A stretch of DNA of 27,600 nucleotides from an uncultured Candidatus Saccharibacteria bacterium (GTDB lineage: Bacteria > Patescibacteriota > Saccharimonadia > Saccharimonadales > Saccharimonadaceae): contig CALKRM010000006.1 in assembly GCA_937989565.1 (NCBI GenBank), positions 1 to 27,600 of the forward strand, read 5' to 3'. Shown piece after piece: positions 1 to 7,676 of this stretch. Numbering within the stretch: the first letter of the stretch is position 1; each line of letters opens with the position of its first letter. A program made the position numbers and the translations under genes. The notes below the pieces were generated by a model, which was given only the letters and a program-made list of their open reading frames with translations, had not been told where the DNA came from and did not search any database.

Positions 1-795
1 TGGGGCACGCGAATGTTGCCGATTACCAAATCTATTGAAAAGTGTATGTTGCCGGTCGGTACGAGGCCAGTGATTGATTATATCGTGCAAGATGTTGTGC
101 GCGCTGGCGTGAAGGATATTTACTTTGTGGTTGGTGAACAAAGCACTCAAGTGCAGAGCTATTATCGATCGAATATTCAATTGAACGATTATCTGCGCCG
201 TGCGGGAAAAGAAGATAAATTACCTCTGGTGGCGCCACTTCGCGACGTCCGAATACATTTTTTAACTCAGCCGGGAACTGGTGGTTATGGCACAAGTATT
301 CCAGTTGGTCTGGCGAGCGAATTTATCGAACAGGGCGAGTCGGCTTTTGTGATTATGGGTGATCAATTCTTTTGGCGTGACGACGGCGGTTCGAACGCGG
401 CTGATTTGGCGGAGTTGGTGGAATCGTGTGGATTGTCGGCTGGGCTATTAGGAAATCCTGTCGAGGAGGAATTTATTCCGCAAACAGGAATTATTGAAAC
501 TGATGATCGGGGCAATTTTGTGCGAATAATTGAAAAGCCGAAATTGGAAGAAGCTCCAAGTAACCTCAGTAATTCAAGTTTTTACGTCTTGAACAAAGAG
601 ATTTTTGAGTTGGCGCGAACTTTGCCGGCGAACCCTAAGAGAGGCGAGTTTGAGCTAACGGACGCGATTAATGCGTATATCAACGGCGGCGGCGTGATTG
701 TTGTCGGCGAAGCTAAGGGCGAATATATGGAATGTGGATCGCCGAGCGGTTGGCTGAAGGCGAATAACGCTATGGCGAAAAACGCTATCTGCTAA
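1..795 (+). CDS. galU: GalU-like nucleotidyltransferase (glucose-1-phosphate uridylyltransferase family), 5' end outside window
   Basis: The reading frame is open from base 1, and the residues before the first ATG (WGTR) continue the family signature G-x-G-T-R-x-L-P-x-T-K, so the true start lies upstream and the ATG at 13 is internal. Visible family marks are GTRMLPITKS with the downstream lysine (EKCMLPVG), an IMGDQ segment where the metal-binding Asp sits, IIEKP, and a late MECGSPSGWLKANN segment like the GalU Gly-Tyr-Leu-x-Ala region. The expected reaction is UTP + glucose-1-phosphate to UDP-glucose + PPi, feeding glycan or cell-wall precursor synthesis in the cytoplasm. The exact sugar or nucleotide cannot be read from the sequence; a TTP- or GTP-using relative is possible. 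It ends just upstream of the Fic-gene promoter. Confidence 0.7.
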   Translation, partial: WGTRMLPITKSIEKCMLPVGTRPVIDYIVQDVVRAGVKDIYFVVGEQSTQVQSYYRSNIQLNDYLRRAGKEDKLPLVAPLRDVRIHFLTQPGTGGYGTSIPVGLASEFIEQGESAFVIMGDQFFWRDDGGSNAADLAELVESCGLSAGLLGNPVEEEFIPQTGIIETDDRGNFVRIIEKPKLEEAPSNLSNSSFYVLNKEIFELARTLPANPKRGEFELTDAINAYINGGGVIVVGEAKGEYMECGSPSGWLKANNAMAKNAIC

Positions 796-796
796 C

Positions 797-825
797 TTGA
801 CTATATCGATTTTTTGTGCTATTAT
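797..825 (+). promoter_or_regulatory. Promoter of the Fic gene
   Basis: TTGACT (797-802), 17-bp spacer, TGc plus TATTAT (820-825), giving an extended -10. The -35 starts 2 nt after the galU-like stop codon. The -10 ends 11 nt before the ATG at 837, so the predicted leader is about 5 nt with no Shine-Dalgarno. Confidence 0.75.
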
Positions 826-836
826 ATAGTCTATAC

Positions 837-1511
837 ATGGAAAAACATCCAAAACAAACAACTATGAACGGAGCCGAAATTAAGAATCCTGGCGAGGTGT
901 TGTCTGCGGAGGGTCTTAAGAATCTTGTAGCTGAGGCTGGTATTGATGGCTCTACTCCAAAGGAGCGGGCGGATCAGTTTAAGAATGTTAGTCTTGAGAA
1001 TTTTGCTGGGCTTATTGATGAGATTAATAGGGGAGTTCAGGGGTCTGCTGATTCATTGATTTTAGAAGATGGCGTTATGAAAATAGGCGACAAGGAAACT
1101 ATACCTGTTGAGTATCGCTACGAAGTGATGAGCGAATTGATGAGATTAATAAAAGAATCTTCTGATGATGTTAATCCAGAGCGGCTTGGTGATGTGGCTG
1201 CACTTGGTATTGTGCTGCTTCATCCATTTCAGGATGGAAATGGCAGGACGGCTCGAATTGTAGGTTCCATATTCCACGAGGAATATGATGATGGATGGGA
1301 GAATAATTACGGTATAGTTTCTGAATCTCGAGATATCGCAAGGGAGCGTGGCGGCTTTATAATTAATGGCTATATTCCATATCTGCCCGAAGGTAAATCT
1401 CAGTCAAATCCAGAAGATGTCATTGCGTATTTAGGAAGTCTGCTGTCGTCTGAACATAAAGACGATAGGTTGTATACTGGACCTTTTGGTCAGGCGCCAC
1501 TTTATAAGTAA
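837..1511 (+). CDS. Fic/DOC-family protein
   Basis: The protein is 224 aa from ATG 837. The core Fic motif HPFQDGNGRTAR sits at residues 129-140 and matches HPFx[D/E]GNGRxxR, with catalytic His129 and the anion-binding Gly-Asn-Gly-Arg. Known family activity is transfer of AMP or another nucleotide or phosphate group to a protein hydroxyl. I do not see an obvious (S/T)xxxE(G/N) inhibitory helix, a signal peptide or a membrane segment. No antitoxin-like gene is adjacent: the gene has its own strong promoter and stands alone between galU-like and rplU. A start at GTG 816 would place the -10 box inside the coding region, so 837 is preferred. The target (self or host bacterium) is unknown. Confidence 0.8.
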   Translation: MEKHPKQTTMNGAEIKNPGEVLSAEGLKNLVAEAGIDGSTPKERADQFKNVSLENFAGLIDEINRGVQGSADSLILEDGVMKIGDKETIPVEYRYEVMSELMRLIKESSDDVNPERLGDVAALGIVLLHPFQDGNGRTARIVGSIFHEEYDDGWENNYGIVSESRDIARERGGFIINGYIPYLPEGKSQSNPEDVIAYLGSLLSSEHKDDRLYTGPFGQAPLYK

Positions 1512-1528
1512 TTGCTACTGATGTGTAC

Positions 1529-1557
1529 TTGATTTTATCGCTAGTTTTTGATAGAAT
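1529..1557 (+). promoter_or_regulatory. Promoter of rplU
   Basis: TTGATT (1529-1534), 17-bp spacer, TGa plus TAGAAT (1552-1557). The predicted start is near 1564, and AAGGA at 1582-1586 is the ribosome binding site before ATG 1592. This is a conventional short leader, unlike the leaderless neighbours. Confidence 0.65.
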
Positions 1558-1591
1558 TATTAGAGTTAATTCATAATAATTAAGGAACGAA

Positions 1592-1897
1592 ATGAAAGCA
1601 GTCGTAAAAATCTCTGGCAAACAATATCTTGTCAGCGAAAAAGAGTCCCTCTTGGTGGATCTCCTCCCTGAAGGCACAAAAGAACTCACTCTCGACGCAC
1701 TTTTAGTGATTGATGGTGATAAAATCAAGGTTGGTACGCCAACTGTAAAAGGCTCTAGCGTTAAGGCTAAGGTCGTAGAAGCGGAAGTTAAAGGCGATAA
1801 GCTTCGCGTTATCCGCTACAAGAGTAAGAAGCGCGTACACAAAGAAACTGGTCATCGCCAGAAGTACACGAAGATTGAAATTACGTCAATCAAATAA
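1592..1897 (+). CDS. rplU: 50S ribosomal protein L21
   Basis: The protein is 101 aa, the usual length for bL21, beginning MKAVVKISGKQYLV and ending with the conserved KKRVHKETGHRQKYTKIEI basic region that contacts 23S rRNA. It is a structural component of the large subunit. In most bacteria rplU is followed at once by rpmA (L27). Here a clear terminator follows and then parA, so L27 is not in this operon. The gene has an AAGGA ribosome binding site 5 nt before the ATG and its own promoter. Confidence 0.95.
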   Translation: MKAVVKISGKQYLVSEKESLLVDLLPEGTKELTLDALLVIDGDKIKVGTPTVKGSSVKAKVVEAEVKGDKLRVIRYKSKKRVHKETGHRQKYTKIEITSIK

Positions 1898-1906
1898 TCT
1901 AAAGAG

Positions 1907-1933
1907 CCGCTTTCGTAAAGGAAGCGGTTTTTT
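1907..1933 (+). terminator. Intrinsic terminator after rplU
   Basis: CCGCTT (1907-1912) pairs with AAGCGG (1922-1927), extended by one wobble and one C-G pair around a 5-nt loop, followed by six T residues (1928-1933). It ends the monocistronic rplU transcript. Confidence 0.85.
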
Positions 1934-1959
1934 GATGTCTGTTATTTATGTTCTGCTCA

Positions 1960-1968
1960 TGCTATAAT
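1960..1968 (+). promoter_or_regulatory. Extended -10 promoter of parAB
   Basis: TGc plus a perfect TATAAT (1963-1968). No good -35 is seen at the right distance. The transcript would start near 1975 and reach ATG 1993 through a GGGG ribosome binding site. Confidence 0.6.
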
Positions 1969-1992
1969 TAAGGCAGGTAAAAAGGGGAACGA

Positions 1993-2757
1993 ATGACAAA
2001 AATCATTGCGGTGACAAATCAAAAAGGTGGCGTCGGCAAAACAACGACGTCAATTAACGTAGCATATTTTTTGGCAAAAGCTGGCAAGAAAACATTGTTG
2101 GTGGATTTTGATCCGCAGGGTAATGCTACCAGTGGACTTGGGATAGATAAGCAAAATTTGGGCGCAACAATATCAGAGGTGATTATGCGACAAATTGACC
2201 TGGCGAATATCATATTGCCAACGGAATATAAAAACTTATCAATCGCTCCAGCTACACCTCATTTGGCGAATACGGAAGTGGAGTTGGCGCAGGCGCAGGG
2301 AAGGTTTGTTCGCTTGCGAGAAGCTTTACAAAAGGCGACGGATTACGATTATATTATTATTGATAGTCCGCCGAGCCTGAGTTTGTTGACGGTCAACGGT
2401 ATGATTGCCGCTAATTATGTATTGCTTCCAGTCCAGGCGGAATTTTACGCTCTGGAAGGGTTGGGACAGCTTTTGGAAAGTATGAAACTGATAAAGAAGG
2501 GGCTTAATCCACCCCTGGAATTATTGGGTGTTTTGCTGACGATGATGGATTCCAGAACTACGTTATCTGGTCAAGTTCATGCTGAGGTTAAAAAATATTT
2601 CCCAGATAAGATTTTTAAGAATAGCATTCCGCGAAATATTCGCTTGGCTGAAGCTCCTAGTCACGGCGCGCCAGTTGGAGCGTATGATCGTTTTTCAAAA
2701 GGTTCTCGGGCTTATAAGGCGCTAACGAAAGAAATTATAGAGAGGGTGGAACGATGA
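1993..2757 (+). CDS. parA: ParA/Soj chromosome-partitioning ATPase
   Basis: The protein is 254 aa, normal for chromosomal ParA (Soj type). It has the deviant Walker A KGGVGKTT at residues 11-18 with the signature Lys11, VDFDPQGNAT after the second strand (Walker A'), and IIDSPPSL (Walker B). It has no N-terminal DNA-binding extension, so it is the small type that binds DNA non-specifically as an ATP dimer and moves ParB-parS complexes. It overlaps parB by 4 nt (ATGA), indicating a coupled operon. The ribosome binding site is AAAAGGGG upstream of ATG 1993. Confidence 0.95.
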   Translation: MTKIIAVTNQKGGVGKTTTSINVAYFLAKAGKKTLLVDFDPQGNATSGLGIDKQNLGATISEVIMRQIDLANIILPTEYKNLSIAPATPHLANTEVELAQAQGRFVRLREALQKATDYDYIIIDSPPSLSLLTVNGMIAANYVLLPVQAEFYALEGLGQLLESMKLIKKGLNPPLELLGVLLTMMDSRTTLSGQVHAEVKKYFPDKIFKNSIPRNIRLAEAPSHGAPVGAYDRFSKGSRAYKALTKEIIERVER

Positions 2758-3632
2758 AAAAAGGTTTAGGCAGGGGTTTTGGATCATTGATTCCAACCAA
2801 TTTGATCGATGAAACGTTCGATCCGACAGCACAACAGGATGTGAAAGTTTCTCATTTGAGAGATATTGCTATTGATCAAGTCGTCCCAGATCCTGATCAG
2901 CCGCGTCGCTTTTTTGATGAGAATGCTTTGAATGAGTTGACGGAATCGGTGCGCGAGCATGGCGTAGTTCAGCCGATTGTTGTGACACCAAAGGGTGATA
3001 AATATCTGATCGTGGCGGGCGAGCGACGTTGGCGTGCGGCGAATAGGGCGAATTTAACAGAGGTGCCATGTATCGTCAGGAGTATGAGCGACCAAAATCG
3101 CCTGGAGATTTCTTTGATTGAAAACTTGCAACGACATGATTTGAATGCACTTGAAACTGCAACCGCTTATCAAAAATTGCGCGACCAATTCAATATGACG
3201 CTGGAGGAAATTGGCAAGCGTTTGGGTGGCAAATCTATAAGTGCGGTTAGCAATACGTTGAGGCTACTGAAATTGCCGAAGTCTGTGCAGCAGGCGTTGT
3301 TTGAGGGGCGATTAAATGAAGGGCAGGCAAGGCCTCTAATCGGTTTGCCTGATGACGCCGCGGAAGATATTATGGAGCGAGCTATTCGCGAGGAGTGGTC
3401 GGCGCGACGGATCGAGCAGGTTGTTACTTTGTGGAAGCAAGCGAAGGATAATCCTATTGAGAATAAACGGCGTCCAGCGGATATGCCGCATGCAGACGCT
3501 ATTGAGAGTCTTTCTAAAAGGTTTGGTACGGGAGTAAAGATCCGGACGAATGGTCGTGGCGCTGGTCAAATCAGTATCAAGTTTAAGGACAATCTTGAAT
3601 TCGAGCGAATAAGAGAATTACTCGAAAAATAA
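2754..3632 (+). CDS. parB: ParB/Spo0J chromosome-partitioning protein
   Basis: The protein is 292 aa. The N-terminus has a short basic ParA-stimulating peptide (MKKGLGRGFGSLIP). The ParB N-domain follows, with DPDQPRR, GERRWRAA (CTP/arginine-patch box) and ENLQRHDLN, then the KorB-like helix-turn-helix (residues about 140-180, ending NTLRLLKLP) and a C-terminal dimerisation region. It binds parS, slides as a CTP clamp and is moved by ParA. Translation is probably coupled to parA through the 4-nt overlap. I found no parS-like 16-mer in this window, so the centromere site lies elsewhere. Only 6 nt separate its stop from the end of the convergent lepB. Confidence 0.95.
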   Translation: MKKGLGRGFGSLIPTNLIDETFDPTAQQDVKVSHLRDIAIDQVVPDPDQPRRFFDENALNELTESVREHGVVQPIVVTPKGDKYLIVAGERRWRAANRANLTEVPCIVRSMSDQNRLEISLIENLQRHDLNALETATAYQKLRDQFNMTLEEIGKRLGGKSISAVSNTLRLLKLPKSVQQALFEGRLNEGQARPLIGLPDDAAEDIMERAIREEWSARRIEQVVTLWKQAKDNPIENKRRPADMPHADAIESLSKRFGTGVKIRTNGRGAGQISIKFKDNLEFERIRELLEK

Positions 3633-3638
3633 TTTTTG

Positions 3639-4244
3639 TTAGAACGAGCGAATTTTATTGAAAGGAAATATTCGTAGGCTAACTGGCCCAACGATGTCAT
3701 AAAGAGGGATCGGTCCCATGCAGTTTCGAGAGTCGCAAGAATAGCTTCCTTGGCGGTGATCGCCCATAACGAATATTGTGCCTTCTGGTACGGTCGTATC
3801 GACATCTCCAGAAGTAGGCTGTCCTGGCTCATTTTTATTGACTGAAGTATCAGGGTTGAATCCGTCGGGATTCTCTGTGTTGTAAACAGTTACGGTGCCG
3901 TTTTTCACAGTAACTCGCTCACCAGCAAAGGCAATTACGCGCTTAACGATGTATTCATCTTTACCTGTCGAGGCGTTGAAATTTGGATTCTTAAACACAA
4001 TTACTTGTCCGCGCTTTGGAATATAATTTTTATTCTGCAATTTTGAACCAGTGACAGGCAATCGATTGACGATCAGACGATCACCGGTGTACATTGTTGT
4101 TTCCATACTGGCACCCTCAACATTGAAAGTTTGAAATACAAAAGTGTTCAATAAAAGTGTGCCGATCACTACGCCAACAACGAAAATGACCATTCCCAGG
4201 CCATCTTGTAATTTCGGATGACGATCCATAAAAGTAGCGTCCAT
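3639..4244 (-). CDS. lepB: Signal peptidase I
   Basis: The protein is 201 aa from the ATG at 4244. One transmembrane helix (about residues 16-38) is followed by the S26 catalytic domain: SMETTM with nucleophile Ser46, KRVIAFAGE with general-base Lys101, and the late box GDHRQGSYSCDSR, which matches the GDNxxxSxDSR signature with His for Asn. It cleaves signal peptides of exported proteins on the outer face of the membrane. A longer in-frame start (4334) would overlap the divergent gene and its promoter. The start at 4244 lies 7 nt from a TATAAT box, so a nearly leaderless mRNA is expected. It is convergent with parB. Confidence 0.93.
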   Translation of the reverse strand: MDATFMDRHPKLQDGLGMVIFVVGVVIGTLLLNTFVFQTFNVEGASMETTMYTGDRLIVNRLPVTGSKLQNKNYIPKRGQVIVFKNPNFNASTGKDEYIVKRVIAFAGERVTVKNGTVTVYNTENPDGFNPDTSVNKNEPGQPTSGDVDTTVPEGTIFVMGDHRQGSYSCDSRNCMGPIPLYDIVGPVSLRIFPFNKIRSF

Positions 4245-4251
4245 TGTTTCA

Positions 4252-4277
4252 ATTATAAGCGTTTTGTGTGTTATAAT
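4252..4277. promoter_or_regulatory. Divergent overlapping -10 boxes for lepB and the LCP gene
   Basis: TATAAT on the minus strand (4252-4257) ends 7 nt before the lepB ATG. TGtTATAAT on the plus strand (-10 at 4272-4277) ends 8 nt before ATG 4286. The two start codons are only 41 bp apart, so each promoter's -35 region falls at or inside the other gene's start and the two polymerases cannot bind together. Confidence 0.75.
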
Positions 4278-4285
4278 CAATAGAT

Positions 4286-5929
4286 ATGAAACCACGCAAA
4301 CAGTCGATGGACGGATTTGTCGCCAAACGACCACAGCGAACTTCGTTGGGGGAGATTACTAGCAAAAAAACGACTACGCTCGGGCATCCTCGTAGTAACG
4401 AAGATAGTCCGCAAGTGTCGAATAATGCGACAAGGAATATTCAGCAACCAACTTCTGCTAATAAATTAAAGCAGAATATTAGCGAATCGTTGGCGGCGAT
4501 TGATGAAAACACCAAGCCTTCTCATCGGCAGGAGCGTAAGCAGAAGCGTAAGAAAAAGTTAATTACCAGGATTATTCTTGCGATTATCGGAATTATTATT
4601 GCAATTGTGGCGGGCTGGCTGCTATTAAAATTATGGCAGACGATGAACTCGGTGTTCCATAACGGCGGAATCTTAGGGTTGTTTTCGCAACAGAAACTGA
4701 AAGAGGATGCTTATGGCCGAAGCAATGTGCTGATTTTAGGTACAACAGATGACGATCCAGACCATCCAGGTGCGACATTGACCGACTCAATGATGATTCT
4801 TAGCGTCAATCAGACAAAGAAGGATGCATATATGTTTAGCATTCCGCGTGACTTGTATGTAAAATTTGGTATGGCGTGTAATTCTGGCTACGCTGGTAAA
4901 ATCAATGAATATTTTGGCTGCGTGAATAACGGAGATAGTGCGCAGGCAGAAGCCGAACGAATGGATAAGACTAAGAAATTCATCGGCGATATATTCGGTA
5001 TGGATATTCAATACGTGGCGCATATTAATACTGCGGTGATTCGTGATGCTGTCAATGCGGTCGGCGGAGTTACTGTTGACGTACAGAGTCGTGATCCGCG
5101 GGGAATCCTTGATCCAAGTATGGACTGGATGTGCCGAGCGAAGGAGTTGAATTATCAGCAACGTCGCGAACGATGCCCAACGGGTCACTATATGCAATTA
5201 ACTAACGGCAAGCACGAAATGGACGGCGAAAAGGCGATGTGGTTCTCTCGAGCGCGTGGCTTGGTGGCGCCAACTTACGGATTGGAACAATCCAACTTTG
5301 ACCGAGAGAAAAACCAGCAATTGGTACTTATGGCGCTGAAAAGCAAAGCTACTTCCACGGGAACGCTGACTGACTTTGGTAAGGTGACGTCTCTGATGGA
5401 TGCCATGGGAAAAAACTTGCGCACAAACATTGACACTAAGGAAATACGCACAATTATGAACCTTGGCTCAGAGATAAAAGAGTCTGATATTCACAGATTG
5501 AGTTTTGTGGAGGAAGGCAACGTACTTATGACTACTGGCACGGCGGGTGGCGCAAGTATAGTCCAGCCGGCTGCGGGATTATATGATTATGACGACATCC
5601 GCGCTTATATAAAGTCTGAGATTTACGCAACGCCATTATCTAAGGAAAAAGCTACGGTTGCCGTATTGAATGGTTCTGGCGTGGCTGGCGCAGCGCAGAA
5701 AGAAGCGGACAAATTGACAGAATTAGGAATGAAAGTTGTTCATGTCGGCAATGTTCCAGGTGGTGAGAAAATAGCAAAAACCCAAGTTTATCAATTGCCA
5801 GCTGGTAAAGAAAAAACCGCTACAAAAGATAAATTTAAGGAGTTGTACGGCTCGGTTTCATCAGATTCCTCGAAGTATAATTTGAATGTCGACGCACAAT
5901 TTATCGTTGTTGTGGGAACTGGCTCATAA
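4286..5929 (+). CDS. LytR-CpsA-Psr (LCP) family cell-wall glycopolymer ligase
   Basis: The protein is 547 aa with three parts. A long polar cytoplasmic N-terminus of about 90 residues ends in a Lys/Arg-rich stretch. One transmembrane helix spans about 93-115. The extracellular LCP domain (about 145-345) has NVLILGTTDDD, the LTDSMMI Asp region, SIPRDLYVKF (conserved Arg188) and AMWFSRARGL. A C-terminal LytR_C domain (about 450-545, beginning VAVLNGSGVAGAA) follows. LCP enzymes transfer lipid-linked glycopolymers to peptidoglycan or surface acceptors. This fits an organism with a Gram-positive-type envelope. It is divergent from lepB and predicted leaderless (2 nt). Confidence 0.9.
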   Translation: MKPRKQSMDGFVAKRPQRTSLGEITSKKTTTLGHPRSNEDSPQVSNNATRNIQQPTSANKLKQNISESLAAIDENTKPSHRQERKQKRKKKLITRIILAIIGIIIAIVAGWLLLKLWQTMNSVFHNGGILGLFSQQKLKEDAYGRSNVLILGTTDDDPDHPGATLTDSMMILSVNQTKKDAYMFSIPRDLYVKFGMACNSGYAGKINEYFGCVNNGDSAQAEAERMDKTKKFIGDIFGMDIQYVAHINTAVIRDAVNAVGGVTVDVQSRDPRGILDPSMDWMCRAKELNYQQRRERCPTGHYMQLTNGKHEMDGEKAMWFSRARGLVAPTYGLEQSNFDREKNQQLVLMALKSKATSTGTLTDFGKVTSLMDAMGKNLRTNIDTKEIRTIMNLGSEIKESDIHRLSFVEEGNVLMTTGTAGGASIVQPAAGLYDYDDIRAYIKSEIYATPLSKEKATVAVLNGSGVAGAAQKEADKLTELGMKVVHVGNVPGGEKIAKTQVYQLPAGKEKTATKDKFKELYGSVSSDSSKYNLNVDAQFIVVVGTGS

Positions 5930-5931
5930 TT

Positions 5932-5940
5932 TGGTATAAT
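5932..5940 (+). promoter_or_regulatory. Extended -10 promoter of the membrane-protein gene
   Basis: TGgTATAAT (-10 at 5935-5940) lies immediately after the LCP stop codon and ends 10 nt before ATG 5951. The 11-mer TTTGGTATAAT recurs at the rpsB promoter (to 11520) and at the small ORF (to 24716). Confidence 0.7.
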
Positions 5941-5950
5941 AGAGTAAGTT

Positions 5951-6715
5951 ATGGAGTTACTGAAAACTGTTAAGCGAAGAACGTTTTGGAGCGAATTAGT
6001 TTACTATGTCTTAAATATTGGCTTGGCGGCTGCATTGCTTGTTATTGCTCAAGCATTTCAGACCCCATTTCCAGCGTTAGCGCTTGTTGTGTTGAGTAAA
6101 TGGCGCATAATTGCTGTTCGTCCGCGTTTTTGGTGGGCGAACATTCAGGCTAACTTGGTTGACCTGACGGTCGGAATTGGTGTTGTTGGTCTGATGTATC
6201 TACCTACGTCAGTGTTTTATTTCCGTGTAGCGTTGGCGATATTATATGCAATTTGGCTGGTCGTGATTAAGCCGATGTCTAAGCGCTGGCAGGTCGCCAT
6301 GCAGTCGTTGATCGCTATTTTCGTCGGTGTAACTGCGCTGATGGTGGTGTCGTACGAGTGGCCAGTTTCTGTAGTTGTTATTCTGATGTTCTTGATTGGT
6401 TATAGTTCTGCGCGCCATTTCCTACACAGCTATGACGAAGAACAAACGGTTTTACTTTCGGCAATCTGGGGACTTGTTTTTGCTGAGCTGGGTTGGCTGT
6501 CGTATTATTGGACTTATAGCTATGGAAAGTCATTATTTGGCGGCGTTTCACAGGTTACGATAATCTTATTGCTATTCTCGCTCGTCGCCAGTAAAGCCTA
6601 CCAATCTTACAACAAACACAAAGCTATTCGATTTTCAGACATATCCGCTCCGGTGATTCTTACAATCGGAATTATTTTAGTGATGTTAGTATTCTTAAAT
6701 TCTGTAGTGATTTAA
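5951..6715 (+). CDS. Polytopic membrane protein of unknown function
   Basis: The protein is 254 aa and very hydrophobic, with roughly eight predicted transmembrane segments running almost end to end from about residue 18. Short basic loops (SKWRIIAVRPR, KPMSKRW) suggest cytoplasmic faces. One polar loop, SSARHFLHSYDEEQ, holds His and acidic residues near the middle. I recognise no catalytic or transport motif. It is separated from the LCP gene by only 21 nt but has its own promoter. It is convergent with prmC and overlaps that gene's stop codon by 4 nt (shared TTAA). The strong membrane character and clean frame make it a real gene. Confidence 0.85.
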   Translation: MELLKTVKRRTFWSELVYYVLNIGLAAALLVIAQAFQTPFPALALVVLSKWRIIAVRPRFWWANIQANLVDLTVGIGVVGLMYLPTSVFYFRVALAILYAIWLVVIKPMSKRWQVAMQSLIAIFVGVTALMVVSYEWPVSVVVILMFLIGYSSARHFLHSYDEEQTVLLSAIWGLVFAELGWLSYYWTYSYGKSLFGGVSQVTIILLLFSLVASKAYQSYNKHKAIRFSDISAPVILTIGIILVMLVFLNSVVI

Positions 6716-7536
6716 TCTTTAGCGCTAGTAAGCCGCAGGACTAGGATGTAATTGAGAACTCTCTCTTTTATAAAACCATTTTTCACGGCTTCGTCAATTA
6801 TTCTATTGTGTTGCTGAGGATCTGCCTCGATAAATAACAATCCTTCTGGAGTGAGACATCGTGGTGCTTGCGAGATCAATTGCAATATCAACTTCAATCC
6901 TTCGTCTTCGGCGAAAAGCGCAATATCTGGCTCGTATTGAAGTTCTGGCGACACATCCCAATTCTTATCGACGTAGGGCAAATTAGCAAAAATGTAGTCG
7001 ACTGGTTTGAGCTGACCATTAAGTAATGATTGCTGTTGAATATGGACGTCCGCATTTAAGGAATTCGCATTTTTTTCTGCAATGTTTAAGGCTGGTTTGC
7101 TGATGTCGGATAAGATTACTGACAAGTTACTCCTCTCTAATTTGGCAGTAATTCCCAGGCAGCCAGACCCTGTGCCAACGTCAATTAAAACTTTTTCGGC
7201 AATTTCGCCGGCGGTCAGTTCTAAGAACAATGAAATTAGATCTTCGGATTCAGGGCGGGGAATTAAAACAGAGGGAGATACGGTGAATTTACGCCCGTAA
7301 AATTCTTTATAGCCCAGAATGTAGGCGATTGGCACGCGGTCTAATCTTAGGTCTAGTCTGGCATTTGCGATATCAAATCTTCTGGGGTCAATTTCTTCGT
7401 CCAGGTGGGCGTGTAGGTAAGTGCGGTTTTTTCGTAAAGTGTTGGCTAATATCAATTCAGCGTCTAATCTGGCGGACGGGATGTTTGCTATTTTTAAGGA
7501 TTTTGTGGCAATTTTTAGCCATTCAGAGATAATCAT
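6712..7536 (-). CDS. prmC: Peptide chain release factor N5-glutamine methyltransferase
   Basis: The protein is 274 aa, typical for PrmC/HemK. It has an N-terminal helical domain, then FYGRKFTVSPSVLIPRPESE (substrate-binding segment), DVGTGSGCLGI (SAM-binding motif I) and ANLPYVD, which is the NPPY catalytic motif in the form NLPY. It methylates the Gln of the GGQ motif in release factors. The substrate RF1 gene (prfA) lies just upstream on the same strand at 8273-9343, although an unknown plus-strand gene separates them. The usual order is prfA-prmC in one operon. Here prmC has its own promoter and is predicted leaderless (1 nt). Confidence 0.93.
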   Translation of the reverse strand: MIISEWLKIATKSLKIANIPSARLDAELILANTLRKNRTYLHAHLDEEIDPRRFDIANARLDLRLDRVPIAYILGYKEFYGRKFTVSPSVLIPRPESEDLISLFLELTAGEIAEKVLIDVGTGSGCLGITAKLERSNLSVILSDISKPALNIAEKNANSLNADVHIQQQSLLNGQLKPVDYIFANLPYVDKNWDVSPELQYEPDIALFAEDEGLKLILQLISQAPRCLTPEGLLFIEADPQQHNRIIDEAVKNGFIKERVLNYILVLRLTSAKD

Positions 7537-7543
7537 ATGGCTA

Positions 7544-7549
7544 ATTATA
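7544..7549 (-). promoter_or_regulatory. -10 box of prmC
   Basis: Perfect TATAAT on the minus strand, ending 7 nt before the prmC ATG at 7536. No convincing -35 or Shine-Dalgarno is present. Confidence 0.65.
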
Positions 7550-7613
7550 ACATATATCTATGGAATGTAAAAAGTAAAATGCTTGCAAAAACTGAGAAAA
7601 ATGGTAAAAAGTA

Positions 7614-7643
7614 TTGACAAATCAAGAGAGAGAGTATTATAGG
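7614..7643 (+). promoter_or_regulatory. Promoter of the unknown gene at 7677
   Basis: Consensus TTGACA (7614-7619) is followed by TATTATAGG (7635-7643). The spacer is 15 bp to TATTAT or 18 bp to TATAGG, so the exact -10 is unsure. A leader of about 30 nt follows, containing AAAGGA (7660-7665). Confidence 0.6.
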
Positions 7644-7676
7644 CTTCATATCATTAGCGAAAGGAATGAATATATA

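Noticed and set aside
816..836. GTG 816 as the Fic start
   Set aside because: It overlaps the extended -10 box; ATG 837 fits the promoter and the family.
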